NCBI GenBank assembly: GCA_938022345.1
Contig: CALIEP010000363.1
Coordinates: 1 to 20,140 of the forward strand
From: an uncultured Actinomyces sp.
Lineage (GTDB): Bacteria > Actinomycetota > Actinomycetes > Actinomycetales > Actinomycetaceae
Length of the DNA stretch: 20,140 nucleotides
Direction of reading: 5' to 3'
Position numbers and translations under genes: made by a program. Of the stretch, positions 5,765 to 14,175 are shown piece after piece (position 1 is the stretch's first letter; each line of letters begins with the position of its first letter). The notes below the pieces were generated by a model that was not told where the DNA came from, searched no databases, and worked only from the letters and a program-made list of their open reading frames with translations.

Positions 5765-8629
5765 GTGCATGATCAGTTAATTGTCCGTGGTGCCCGCGAG
5801 CATAATCTCAAGGGTGTTGACCTTGATCTTCCCCGCGACTCGATGATTGTTTTCACCGGTCTATCGGGATCGGGAAAGTCCTCTCTTGCCTTTGACACGA
5901 TTTTTGCTGAAGGCCAAAGACGATACGTTGAATCGCTGTCCTCATATGCGCGTCAGTTTTTGGGACAGATGGATAAGCCTGATGTTGATTTCATCGAGGG
6001 GCTTTCTCCAGCAGTCTCGATCGACCAGAAATCTACCTCGCGTAATCCACGTTCGACAGTCGGTACGATTACCGAAATCCATGACTACTTGCGTCTCTTA
6101 TTTGCACGCGCGGGGGTAGCCCACTGTCCAGTGTGTGGAGCTCGTATCCAAGCTCAGACTCCCCAGCAGATTGTTGATCGTGTTCGCTCGCTTCCTGAAG
6201 GAACCCGCTTCCAGGTCCTTTCGCCTGTTGTACGAGGCCGCAAGGGCGAATATCAGGACCTTCTCGAGGAACTCAAGGCATCTGGCTATGTGCGGGCAAT
6301 CGTTGATGGGCAATTGCTTCGACTTGAGGATGTCCCGCCGCTGGAAAAGAAGCTGAAGCACACGATCGAAGTTGTTGTTGACCGTCTTGTCGTACGTGAG
6401 GGCGTCCGTCAGCGATTGACCGACTCTGTTGAAACAGCACTTCGTCTTTCGGACGGCTTGGTGATCATCGACTGCATTGATTTGGATGAGTTAGATCCTG
6501 ATCGTCGACGTAAATACTCCGAAAAGCGTTCGTGCCCCAACGACCATCCCTTGACCTTGGATGAAATCGAACCGCGAACTTTCTCCTTTAACGCGCCCTA
6601 CGGCGCGTGTCCCGAGTGCTCGGGCTTGGGCTCCAAACTTGAAGTTGATCCCGAACTAGTTGTGCCAGATGAGGAACTCTCACTTAATCAAGGCGCCGTG
6701 ATTGTTTGGAACTCGAATTTTAAGTATCACCGACACCTTCTGGAAGCCTTGGCAAAAGAGCTTGGTTTTTCCATGGACACTCCGTGGAAAGATCTTCTCA
6801 AGAAGGTTAAGGATGCAATCCTCAACGGTCGAAACTACGAAGTAAAAGTTAAATTCCGTAACCGTTGGGGGCGTGAGCGTTCGTATACGACGGGTTTCGA
6901 GGGCGCGCTCACCTATATCCAGCGTAAAAAAGAAGAGACCGAATCACAGTTGGTCGTTGATCGTATGGATTCGTACATGCGTGAGGTGCCCTGTAGAGCA
7001 TGCCATGGAGCCAGATTACGTCCCGAGGTCTTGGCGGTTACTATTGGTGATCTGTCAATCGCACAGCTTTCTGATTTGTCGATTAGCGATGCAAAAGACT
7101 TCCTCGACAGCGTTACTTTGGAAGAACGTTCTTCTGTCATTGCCGCTCCGATTTTGACAGAAATTCAAGCCAGATTGAACTTCTTGGTCGATGTAGGCCT
7201 GTCATATCTGACGCTCTCTCGCGGGGCTGCAACCCTTTCTGGTGGTGAGGCTCAGCGAATTCGTTTGGCGACCCAAATCGGTTCCGGCCTTGTTGGGGTT
7301 TTGTACGTCCTCGATGAGCCCTCTATTGGTCTTCACCAACGTGACAACCGCAAGCTGATTGCGACCTTGGAACACTTACGCGACCTCGGAAATACCCTGA
7401 TCGTTGTTGAACACGATGAAGAAACCATTGAGGCTGCTGACTGGATCGTTGATGTGGGCCCGGGAGCCGGTGAAAACGGCGGTTGGATTGTCCACAGTGG
7501 AACTCTCGAGGAGCTCAAAGAGAATAAACGCTCGTTGACCGGTCAATACCTCAGTGGAAAGCGTTCGATTGTTATCCCTCAATCTCGCCGAGAGCGTGAT
7601 CCCAAGCGCCAGATTACGGTCAAGGGCGCACGCGAAAACAATCTCAAAGACGTTACGGTATCCTTCCCTCTTTCGACTTTTACAGCGGTGACAGGTGTAT
7701 CGGGCTCGGGTAAATCTACCCTGGTCAATCAAATTCTTTATCGATCTTTAGCCAGCCGTTTGAACGGCGCCCGTCTTGTTCCAGGACGTCATCGTTCTGT
7801 TGTAGGAACTGACGGCCTCGACAAAGTCGTGCACGTCGACCAATCGCCTATCGGTCGTACACCGCGGTCTAATCCGGCTACCTACACGGGAGTCTGGGAT
7901 CAAATCCGTAAGCTCTTTGCTGAAGTCCCTGAGGCAAAACTTCGCGGTTATGGTCCTGGGCGTTTCTCCTTCAATGTGAAGGGAGGACGGTGCGAGTACT
8001 GTAAGGGTGATGGAACCCTCAAGATTGAGATGAACTTTCTTCCGGATGTTTACGTGCCCTGCGAAGTGTGCCATGGTGCACGCTACAACCGTGAGACCTT
8101 GGAGATCCTCTACAAAGGTAAGAGCGTTGCAGATGTCCTCAATATGCCTATTGCCGAGGCCGCTGAGTTCTTTGCTCCAATCTCGCGTATTGCCCGTCAC
8201 CTGAACACCTTGGTTGAAGTTGGCTTGGGCTACGTGCGACTTGGTCAAGCTGCGACAACTCTGTCCGGTGGAGAGGCACAACGCGTCAAGCTCGCATCGG
8301 AGCTGCAACGTCGCTCAACGGGCCGTACGGTGTATGTCCTAGACGAACCAACTACGGGTCTGCACACCGAAGATATTCGGAAACTATTACTAGTTCTTCA
8401 GAGCCTTGTTGATAAGGGCAATACGGTGATCGTCATCGAGCACAATCTTGACGTGATCAAGAGTGCCGACTGGGTCATTGACATGGGTCCCGAGGGAGGT
8501 AGCGGTGGCGGTACCGTCGTTGCAGAAGGAACCCCTGAGGAAGTCGCCAAGGTTCATGAATCATTCACAGGTCAGTTCCTTGCTGAGATTTTCGAGGTCT
8601 CAGAACAGCACGGAGCGAAATCAAAGTAA
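5765..8629 (+). CDS. uvrA: UvrABC system protein A, excision-repair ATPase
   Basis: UvrA dimers recognise distorted DNA and load UvrB. The 954-residue product has the full tandem ABC architecture: Walker A GLSGSGKS (32-39) and GVSGSGKS (644-651), and signatures LSGGEAQ at 491-497 and 833-839, each followed by LDEP. Zinc module one is C257-x3-H261...C282-x2-C285; the C/H first pair is, as far as I recall, the usual actinobacterial form rather than damage. Zinc module two is C743-x2-C746...C766-x2-C769. An extra CPVC sits in the UvrB-binding region. The GTG is the only possible start: it has no spaced ribosome binding site, and a -10 hexamer ends 6 bases upstream, so translation is probably leaderless. 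Regulation by LexA is indicated by the upstream box. A strong hairpin follows the gene. Confidence 0.97.
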   Translation: MHDQLIVRGAREHNLKGVDLDLPRDSMIVFTGLSGSGKSSLAFDTIFAEGQRRYVESLSSYARQFLGQMDKPDVDFIEGLSPAVSIDQKSTSRNPRSTVGTITEIHDYLRLLFARAGVAHCPVCGARIQAQTPQQIVDRVRSLPEGTRFQVLSPVVRGRKGEYQDLLEELKASGYVRAIVDGQLLRLEDVPPLEKKLKHTIEVVVDRLVVREGVRQRLTDSVETALRLSDGLVIIDCIDLDELDPDRRRKYSEKRSCPNDHPLTLDEIEPRTFSFNAPYGACPECSGLGSKLEVDPELVVPDEELSLNQGAVIVWNSNFKYHRHLLEALAKELGFSMDTPWKDLLKKVKDAILNGRNYEVKVKFRNRWGRERSYTTGFEGALTYIQRKKEETESQLVVDRMDSYMREVPCRACHGARLRPEVLAVTIGDLSIAQLSDLSISDAKDFLDSVTLEERSSVIAAPILTEIQARLNFLVDVGLSYLTLSRGAATLSGGEAQRIRLATQIGSGLVGVLYVLDEPSIGLHQRDNRKLIATLEHLRDLGNTLIVVEHDEETIEAADWIVDVGPGAGENGGWIVHSGTLEELKENKRSLTGQYLSGKRSIVIPQSRRERDPKRQITVKGARENNLKDVTVSFPLSTFTAVTGVSGSGKSTLVNQILYRSLASRLNGARLVPGRHRSVVGTDGLDKVVHVDQSPIGRTPRSNPATYTGVWDQIRKLFAEVPEAKLRGYGPGRFSFNVKGGRCEYCKGDGTLKIEMNFLPDVYVPCEVCHGARYNRETLEILYKGKSVADVLNMPIAEAAEFFAPISRIARHLNTLVEVGLGYVRLGQAATTLSGGEAQRVKLASELQRRSTGRTVYVLDEPTTGLHTEDIRKLLLVLQSLVDKGNTVIVIEHNLDVIKSADWVIDMGPEGGSGGGTVVAEGTPEEVAKVHESFTGQFLAEIFEVSEQHGAKSK

Positions 8630-8670
8630 CAGAACGACCGACGTGCGCTGAAAAGCTGAGTTGAAAAGAA

Positions 8671-8704
8671 TTGTGTGGGCCTCCCGAAAGGGGAGCCCAC
8701 ACAA
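8671..8704. terminator. Strong hairpin between convergent uvrA and fadD
   Basis: TTGTGTGGGC (8671-8680) pairs with GCCCACACAA (8695-8704), and the top of the stem is CTCCC against GGGGA with a GAAA tetraloop. It lies between the ends of uvrA (plus) and the acyl-CoA ligase (minus) and could stop transcription from both sides. The tract after it is not U-rich on the plus strand; on the minus strand a short run (TTCTTTTC) follows. The rest of the 131-base gap holds nothing else I can name. Confidence 0.75.
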
Positions 8705-8760
8705 CATTGAAAAGCAGTATTTTTGCCTGAGAAAGTCAAACGCTGTGATCTTGATTGGGG

Positions 8761-10674
8761 TTACTGTGCTTCGGGAGTTGTTCCCGATTCATAAAGCGCT
8801 TCGACTTCATCCGCAAAATCAGTAAGAACCCGACGCCTCTTGAGCTTCAGTGATGGTGTCATATACCCGTTCTCAACAGTAAATGCTGCGTTCACGATGC
8901 GGTAGCGGCGGATTGATTCGGCCCGTGAAACTTGCTTATTTGCTCGTGCAATCGCGCGTTCTAGAGACTCACGCACCGCAGGTAGCTCTGCAGCCTGAGC
9001 CGCATCTACGACAGGTTGTCCGTGGGCGCGCAGCCATTCTGGAAGCATTTCTGTGTCGAGCGAAATCAGCGCTCCGATATATGGACGATTGTCACCGACA
9101 ACAATGATATTTGCAATCAACGGATGGGTTGAGAGGGCATCTTCCAAAATTTCAGGGGAGACATTCTTCCCACCTGCGGTGACAATGAGCTCCTTCTTGC
9201 GCCCAGTGATACGGATGTGGCCTCGGTCATCAATCGAGGCAAGATCCCCGGTCTTAAACCAGCCATCAACAAAGGCCTCAGCAGTGGCCTCGGGAAGGTT
9301 ATGGTAACCGCGGGAAACTGAAATTCCGCGGACTAAAAGTTCCCCATCGCTGGCCAGTTTCGCCTGGTTACCGGGCCATACGAAACCAACACTATCCGGC
9401 GGGAAATCTTGGGGGATCTCGACGCTGATGGGACCGGTGGTCTCGGAGAGTCCGTATCCCTGGAGCAGGGTCAGTCCGAGACCACGGTAGAAGTTTGCAA
9501 GGTCGAGGGCGAGGGGAGCGCCTCCAGAAATGATCGTATGAAGGTTTGGTCCAAGAATTGCCTTGACCTTCGACAGAACCAATGCGTCAGCAACACGCCC
9601 GCGAATCTTTAATAGAGCGGAGGGACCGGGAGATGGAATTGCCGAGGCATCGGGCACGGGTGTGGTGTCTGGTAGGGGACCAGCAACTAAGGACTCGGGA
9701 AGAGGAGTATCCACATAGGCGCGAGATTCCGAAAGGGCACGCGCTTGCTTTGCAGCCCAGGAGAACATTCGTCCCTTGAAACCGCCGCCGGCCTTGGCTG
9801 ATGCCGCGTTATAGACCTTCTCCAAGACGCGTGGGACAACCAGAAGCATTGAGGGCTTGAAGGTTGCAATATCATTAACCAGGTTGCGTGTATCTGGCGA
9901 AAAGGCAACAACTCCCTGTCCCGAGAGCAAGCAGTACATGACAAAGCGTGCAAGTACGTGAGCCACGGGCAAGAATAGCAGCGAACGAGAGCGCGGATCA
10001 TTGATGAGAAGGGGAAGGAAATCGTAGGCCTGAAGCATGGGGCTGATGAAGTTCCCATGTGTGAGAACAACGCCTTTGGGGACCCCGGTGGTTCCGGAGG
10101 TATAAATAATGGTGGCTTCATCCTCAAGGTTGACGGCCTCGGTCCGCAGGCGCACTTCTTCGATTGGAACGTCGAGTCCGGCTTGGGCAAGCTCTCGCTG
10201 AGCTCCCTTATCAAGCGAGAGGAGATGACGAACCGAATCTGTCTTGACGGACTGAACAAGTTCGGCCTGCTGAGTTGTCGCGGTAATGACAATGCGGATA
10301 TCTGCATCCTTGAGGATGTGCTCAATTTGGACGGCAGAATCGGTTTCGTAGATCGGGACGGTGATCGCACCGCAGGACAGGGCGGCGACGTCAATGAGAG
10401 CCCACTCGTACGATGTTGGCGCCAAAATCGCAAGGTGCTCACCTGCTTCAAGCCCCAGAGCGATGAGGCCTCGAGCAATCGAATCAACATCCGAAAGGAA
10501 TTGATCGATGGTGACCTGGCGCCAAGTGCCCACAGGTGAGCGGCGCTCGATTGCGACCTGACCAGGATGCTCTTGAGCACGCAGGCGCAGCATCGATGGC
10601 AAATTCATCTCGGGGCTCGCCTCGCGAGTTGCAATCGCTTCCCAAGAGCCATCAGCAAGCCTGCGCACTGTCAT
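8761..10674 (-). CDS. Long-chain fatty-acid-CoA ligase, FadD15-like (copy 1)
   Basis: This ATP-dependent acyl-CoA ligase of the ANL superfamily adenylates a fatty acid and transfers it to CoA. Its 637 residues carry the P-loop YTSGTTGVPKG (191-201), YGLSETTG (407-414), TGD (475-477), the hinge GRKKE (491-495) followed by LIVTAGGKNVSPE, and a likely catalytic lysine in TPSLKLKRR (K610). Overall similarity recalls M. tuberculosis FadD15. A proline-rich stretch at about 319-355 (TPLPES, PLPDTTPVPD, IPSPGPS) is an insertion absent from the neighbouring paralogue. The ATG start has GAAAGGG 6 bases upstream. It lies 33 bases downstream of copy 2 on the same strand, so both are probably co-transcribed. 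Substrate chain length is inferred from family only. Confidence 0.93.
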   Translation of the reverse strand: MTVRRLADGSWEAIATREASPEMNLPSMLRLRAQEHPGQVAIERRSPVGTWRQVTIDQFLSDVDSIARGLIALGLEAGEHLAILAPTSYEWALIDVAALSCGAITVPIYETDSAVQIEHILKDADIRIVITATTQQAELVQSVKTDSVRHLLSLDKGAQRELAQAGLDVPIEEVRLRTEAVNLEDEATIIYTSGTTGVPKGVVLTHGNFISPMLQAYDFLPLLINDPRSRSLLFLPVAHVLARFVMYCLLSGQGVVAFSPDTRNLVNDIATFKPSMLLVVPRVLEKVYNAASAKAGGGFKGRMFSWAAKQARALSESRAYVDTPLPESLVAGPLPDTTPVPDASAIPSPGPSALLKIRGRVADALVLSKVKAILGPNLHTIISGGAPLALDLANFYRGLGLTLLQGYGLSETTGPISVEIPQDFPPDSVGFVWPGNQAKLASDGELLVRGISVSRGYHNLPEATAEAFVDGWFKTGDLASIDDRGHIRITGRKKELIVTAGGKNVSPEILEDALSTHPLIANIIVVGDNRPYIGALISLDTEMLPEWLRAHGQPVVDAAQAAELPAVRESLERAIARANKQVSRAESIRRYRIVNAAFTVENGYMTPSLKLKRRRVLTDFADEVEALYESGTTPEAQ

Positions 10675-10707
10675 GAGTATCCCTTTCGGTTGAATTGAAT
10701 TCAGCGT

Positions 10708-12567
10708 CTATCGTGCACGTCGGAAGAAACGGCGGCGCTTTGCCGGGGCAGATTCAAGTGGACCACCGTAAAGTTCGTCAACTTCATCTGCGAAATCATG
10801 AAGTACTTTTCCACGACGAAGCTTCATCGACGGAGTCACGTAGCCGTTTTCGACAGTAAAGCTCGCATCAATAATTCGGAATTTGCGAATGGACTCCGCG
10901 CGAGAGACTGCCTTGTTTGCGCGGTCTACTGCACGCTGGAGTGAGGCTTGCACTTCGGGAAGCTGAGCGGCCTCGAGTGGCGAGCAACGGGGGAGTCCGT
11001 GCTTACGCAGCCAATCTGGAAGCATCTCAGCGTCAAGGGTAAAGAGCGCACCGATAAATGGCCGTTGGTCGCCAACAACGATGACGTTCGCAATTAAGGG
11101 GTGAGTCGCCAGCGAATCTTCCAGAACCTCGGGAGAAACATTTTTACCACCCGCGGTGACGATGAGTTCTTTATTTCGTCCAGTGATTGAAAGCTGACCG
11201 CTCTTTGAGATAGATCCCAAGTCACCGGTATGGAACCACTCACCATCGGGCATAACCTGATGAGTCTGGTCAGGCAGGTGATAGTAGCCGGGCATGACCG
11301 AAACACCCTTAACAAGGATTTCTCCGTCTTTTGCAATCTTGATGAAGTTTCCTGGAAGGGGCAGACCTACGGTACCTACGGGATTCTTACCGACATGCTG
11401 AACAGCGATCGGTCCGGTCGTTTCGGACAGGCCATAGCCCTGGAGAAGGGTGATGCCCATACCCGAATAGAACTGAGCGAGGTCGGTGGCTAAAGGCGCC
11501 CCGCCGGAAACGATGTAGCGAAGATTTGGGCCAAGAATCGAACGGATCTTCTTCAGAACAAGCGCATCGGCAATGCCGTGGCGTGCCTTCTTCAACAGGG
11601 AAGGCCCGAAAGTGCGTTCTTGTGCAAGTGCATATGTGCGAGCTTGCTTGGCGCTCCAAGCGAACATCTTTCCCTTGATTCCGCCGCCGGCTTTCGCGGA
11701 AGCGGCGTTGTAGACCTTTTCGAGCACACGCGGTACGACAAGCAGAACAGAGGGCTTGAAGGACTGAATGTCGGGTAGAAGATTCTTAATATTTGGCGAG
11801 AATCCAAGGACCCCCGCTCCTGAAAGCACGAGGTGCATAACGAGGCGTGCAAGAACATGCGCGACCGGAAGGAAGAGGAGCAGTCGTGTATCTGGAGAGT
11901 CAATGATATCGCCAACGACCTGACGTGCGCCTGCAATCGTTGCCAGGAAGTTTGCGTGGGTGAGGACGACACCCTTGGGGACTCCGGTGGTACCGGAGGT
12001 ATAGATAATTGTTGCGATAGACGAAGAGTCCAGTGACGAACGGCGAGTTTTAACGTCGTCGATTGACACGTGTTTCGCAGCGCGAGCAATGGTTCGCAAT
12101 GCTCCCTGATCGAAACTGTCGATTGAACGCGTGAAAGCGGGGGCAACGCTTCGAACTAATTCCGCCTGCTGTGTCGTCGCCGTAAATACCTGAACAACGT
12201 GGGCATCTTCAAGGATGTGGTGGATCTGCGCGGCCGAATCAGATTCATAGATTGGGACCGTGACGGCGCCAATCGAGAGAAGAGAAAGGTCGAGCAGTAG
12301 CCATTCCATGGATGTGGAAGCGAGAATCGCGACCGAGTCTCCCGCTTCAATACCGAGGCCGACAAGGCCACAGGAAATATATTCAACCTGACGTTGAAGT
12401 TCTGCAGCAGTGATCTTGCGGGTGGCGCCTACGGAGGAACGTGTCTCGACGGCGACCTGATCGGGATGAGCCGAGGCTCGTGCAGCGAGTAGGTCAGGGA
12501 GCAGCTCCTGCGAAGGGAGCTTAAATTTCGGCTTGATCGTATACGAACCGTCACGCATGCGTTTCAT
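10708..12567 (-). CDS. Long-chain fatty-acid-CoA ligase, FadD15-like (copy 2)
   Basis: This paralogue of the next gene downstream has 619 residues and the same catalytic motifs: YTSGTTGVPKG (189-199), YGLSETTG (378-385), HTGD (446-449), GRNKELIVTAGGKNVSPE (463-480) and K582 in TPSMKLRRG. Long stretches are identical between the copies (for example VVPRVLEKVYNAASAKAGGG), which indicates an old tandem duplication. It lacks the proline-rich insert of copy 1 and instead ends in a strongly basic tail (AKRRRFFRRAR, 609-619) that might contact membrane phospholipid; that role is inferred. The ATG start has GGAGA 4 bases upstream. The gene lies 73 bases after glnA on the same strand, with a palindrome in the gap, and is the first of the two-gene ligase unit. 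Confidence 0.93.
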   Translation of the reverse strand: MKRMRDGSYTIKPKFKLPSQELLPDLLAARASAHPDQVAVETRSSVGATRKITAAELQRQVEYISCGLVGLGIEAGDSVAILASTSMEWLLLDLSLLSIGAVTVPIYESDSAAQIHHILEDAHVVQVFTATTQQAELVRSVAPAFTRSIDSFDQGALRTIARAAKHVSIDDVKTRRSSLDSSSIATIIYTSGTTGVPKGVVLTHANFLATIAGARQVVGDIIDSPDTRLLLFLPVAHVLARLVMHLVLSGAGVLGFSPNIKNLLPDIQSFKPSVLLVVPRVLEKVYNAASAKAGGGIKGKMFAWSAKQARTYALAQERTFGPSLLKKARHGIADALVLKKIRSILGPNLRYIVSGGAPLATDLAQFYSGMGITLLQGYGLSETTGPIAVQHVGKNPVGTVGLPLPGNFIKIAKDGEILVKGVSVMPGYYHLPDQTHQVMPDGEWFHTGDLGSISKSGQLSITGRNKELIVTAGGKNVSPEVLEDSLATHPLIANVIVVGDQRPFIGALFTLDAEMLPDWLRKHGLPRCSPLEAAQLPEVQASLQRAVDRANKAVSRAESIRKFRIIDASFTVENGYVTPSMKLRRGKVLHDFADEVDELYGGPLESAPAKRRRFFRRAR

Positions 12568-12600
12568 GATGTCTCCGTTTCGGACCTGCTGTTACACGAG

Positions 12601-12624
12601 TAGACACTATGAATATAGCGTCTA
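12601..12624 (-). repeat. 24-bp near-perfect palindrome upstream of the fadD pair
   Basis: On the minus strand the arms are TAGACGCTAT and ATAGTGTCTA around an ATTC spacer; in RNA the only mismatch is a G-U wobble, so a 10-bp stem forms. It lies between the glnA stop and the fadD start. TATATT (12612-12617) in its centre could be the -10 of the fadD unit, which would make the palindrome a repressor operator; alternatively it is a glnA terminator without a U-tract. The sequence alone does not decide. Confidence 0.55.
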
Positions 12625-12640
12625 ATGGCGACTATCTAGC

Positions 12641-14065
12641 TCACAGATCGTAATACAGCTGAAATTCGTAAGGATGCGGGTAGGCGCGCATCGGGGCAAT
12701 CTCCACCGTTTCTTTATAGTTAATCCAGGTTTCGATCAGGTCTTCGGTAAAGACATCCCCTTCAGTGAGGAACTCGTAGTCATTACGAAGTGCCTCAAGA
12801 GCTGCTTCTAAACTAGAAGGAAGCTTCGCAATGGAATCGTAGTCAGCGCTCGGAAGTTCGTAGAGGTCTTTATCAATTGGCGCGGCTGGTTCGATACGGC
12901 GTTTGATCCCGTCGATACCGGCCATGAGACAGGCTGAGAAGGATAAGTAGGGGTTCGCGCTGGGATCAGGAACACGGTACTCAACGCGTTTGGCGGCAGG
13001 CGAAGTGCCAGTTACTGGAATGCGAATGCAGGCGCTTCGGTTACGTGCAGAATAGACCAAGTTAATCGGTGCCTCAAAGCCCGGGACAAGCCGGCGGAAG
13101 GAATTGACCGAAGGGTTTGTAAAGGCAAGCAGAGCGGGCGCGTGCTCCAAAAGCCCACCAATGAACCAGCGAGCGGTGTCGGAAAGAGAACCGTAGCCTC
13201 GTTCGTCATAGAAGAGAGGCTCGCCGTCTTTCCACAAGGAAAGGTGCGTGTGCATTCCAGAACCGTTATCACCGAATAGCGGCTTGGGCATGAAGGTTGC
13301 CGACAAACCCGCAGCACGCGCAGCGTTCTTAATGACGTACTTGAACTTCATCATGTCGTCTGCAGCAGTTGTTAAGGTATCGAAGCGGTAGTTGATCTCC
13401 TGCTGGCCGCCCGAGCCAACCTCGTGATGTGCGCGCTCAAGCTTCAGTCCAACCTCGGTCAGGAGGTTAGACATCTCATCACGAAGATCGGTGAAGTCAT
13501 CACTGGGGGAGACGGGGAAATAACCGCCCTTAGGTGCGACTTTATATCCCAGATTCCCACCTTCCTCCGTGCGTCCTGTGTTCCAGTAGGCCTCGTCGGA
13601 GTCAAGAGCGTAGAAGGTCGATTGAGGGCTCACTTGGTAACGCACATCGTTGAAGACGAAAAACTCTGCCTCTGCGCCGATGTAACAGGTGTCGGCGATG
13701 CCAGTGGAGCGCAGGTAGGCCTCGGCCTTCGCAGCAACTTGTCTAGGGTCGCGTGAGAAAGGCTCATCAGTGAATGGGTCGACGATGGAAAAGATAATGA
13801 CGAGTGTCTTATTAGCGCGGAAAGGATCGACGAAGGCTGACGTAATATCTGGAATCAGCTTCATGTCTGATTCGTGAATCTGTGTGAAGCCGCGAACCGA
13901 CGAGCCGTCGAACATCAGTCCATCTTTGAGGACAGATGCTTGAAGCTCGCTGGCGGGAATAGTGAAGTGCTGTTGGACTCCCGGAAGGTCGCAGAAACGT
14001 ACGTCGATGTACGCAATTTCTTCCTTTTCAATAAAGTCGATAACCTCTTGAGCCTGGGTAAACAT
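12641..14065 (-). CDS. glnA: Glutamine synthetase, type I
   Basis: This enzyme makes glutamine from glutamate, ammonia and ATP and is the main entry of ammonium in the cytoplasm. With the start used here it has 474 residues, typical for dodecameric GSI. Visible family motifs are DGSS (53-56), EAEFF (132-136), HHEVGSGGQQE (213-223), NGSGMH (267-272) and NRSACIRIP (342-350). KDLYELP contains Y402, the expected adenylylation tyrosine of the GSI-beta group, so control by GlnE is likely. A GTG 15 bases upstream is also in frame, but GGAAAGG (14072-14078 on the plus strand) overlaps it and stands 6 bases before this ATG, so the shorter form is preferred. The gene is divergent from uvrC. No clear GlnR site was recognised in the 110-base intergenic region. 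Confidence 0.96.
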   Translation of the reverse strand: MFTQAQEVIDFIEKEEIAYIDVRFCDLPGVQQHFTIPASELQASVLKDGLMFDGSSVRGFTQIHESDMKLIPDITSAFVDPFRANKTLVIIFSIVDPFTDEPFSRDPRQVAAKAEAYLRSTGIADTCYIGAEAEFFVFNDVRYQVSPQSTFYALDSDEAYWNTGRTEEGGNLGYKVAPKGGYFPVSPSDDFTDLRDEMSNLLTEVGLKLERAHHEVGSGGQQEINYRFDTLTTAADDMMKFKYVIKNAARAAGLSATFMPKPLFGDNGSGMHTHLSLWKDGEPLFYDERGYGSLSDTARWFIGGLLEHAPALLAFTNPSVNSFRRLVPGFEAPINLVYSARNRSACIRIPVTGTSPAAKRVEYRVPDPSANPYLSFSACLMAGIDGIKRRIEPAAPIDKDLYELPSADYDSIAKLPSSLEAALEALRNDYEFLTEGDVFTEDLIETWINYKETVEIAPMRAYPHPYEFQLYYDL

Positions 14066-14163
14066 GGCAAACCTTTCCACAGTGATACCTTCAAGAAATG
14101 ATAAACCTCAGACCAAAAGTTTTCTAATGCCATGCAGAGCAAGCATCACATTGATAGCCCGGT

Positions 14164-14169
14164 TAGGCT
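14164..14169 (+). promoter_or_regulatory. Candidate -10 of uvrC (leaderless geometry)
   Basis: TAGGCT ends 6 bases before the uvrC GTG, the same arrangement as at uvrA. The AGGGG between them is only 1 base from the GTG, too close to act as a normal ribosome binding site. No convincing -35 was found. Confidence 0.4.
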
Positions 14170-14175
14170 AGGGGC

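Noticed and set aside
6533..6619. Apparent loss of a zinc-binding cysteine in UvrA (C-P-N-D instead of CxxC)
   Set aside because: H261 follows in CPNDH and can serve as the ligand; to my knowledge this C/H form is usual in actinobacterial UvrA, and the rest of the protein is intact.
7748..8308. 186-codon minus-strand frame inside uvrA
   Set aside because: It is antisense to the conserved second ATPase half of uvrA, with no ribosome binding site or recognisable product.
9687..10580. 297-codon open frame on the minus strand, shifted relative to the first acyl-CoA ligase
   Set aside because: It lies wholly inside the ligase gene and its product is rich in S, R and P with no recognisable domain; the ligase frame has all catalytic motifs.
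14066..14080. GTG five codons upstream as the glnA start
   Set aside because: It overlaps the GGAAAGG that serves the ATG at 14065, and GSI proteins normally start close to that methionine.
14151..14156. TTGATA as a -35 for uvrC
   Set aside because: It is only 7 bases from the -10-like TAGGCT, far too short a spacer.
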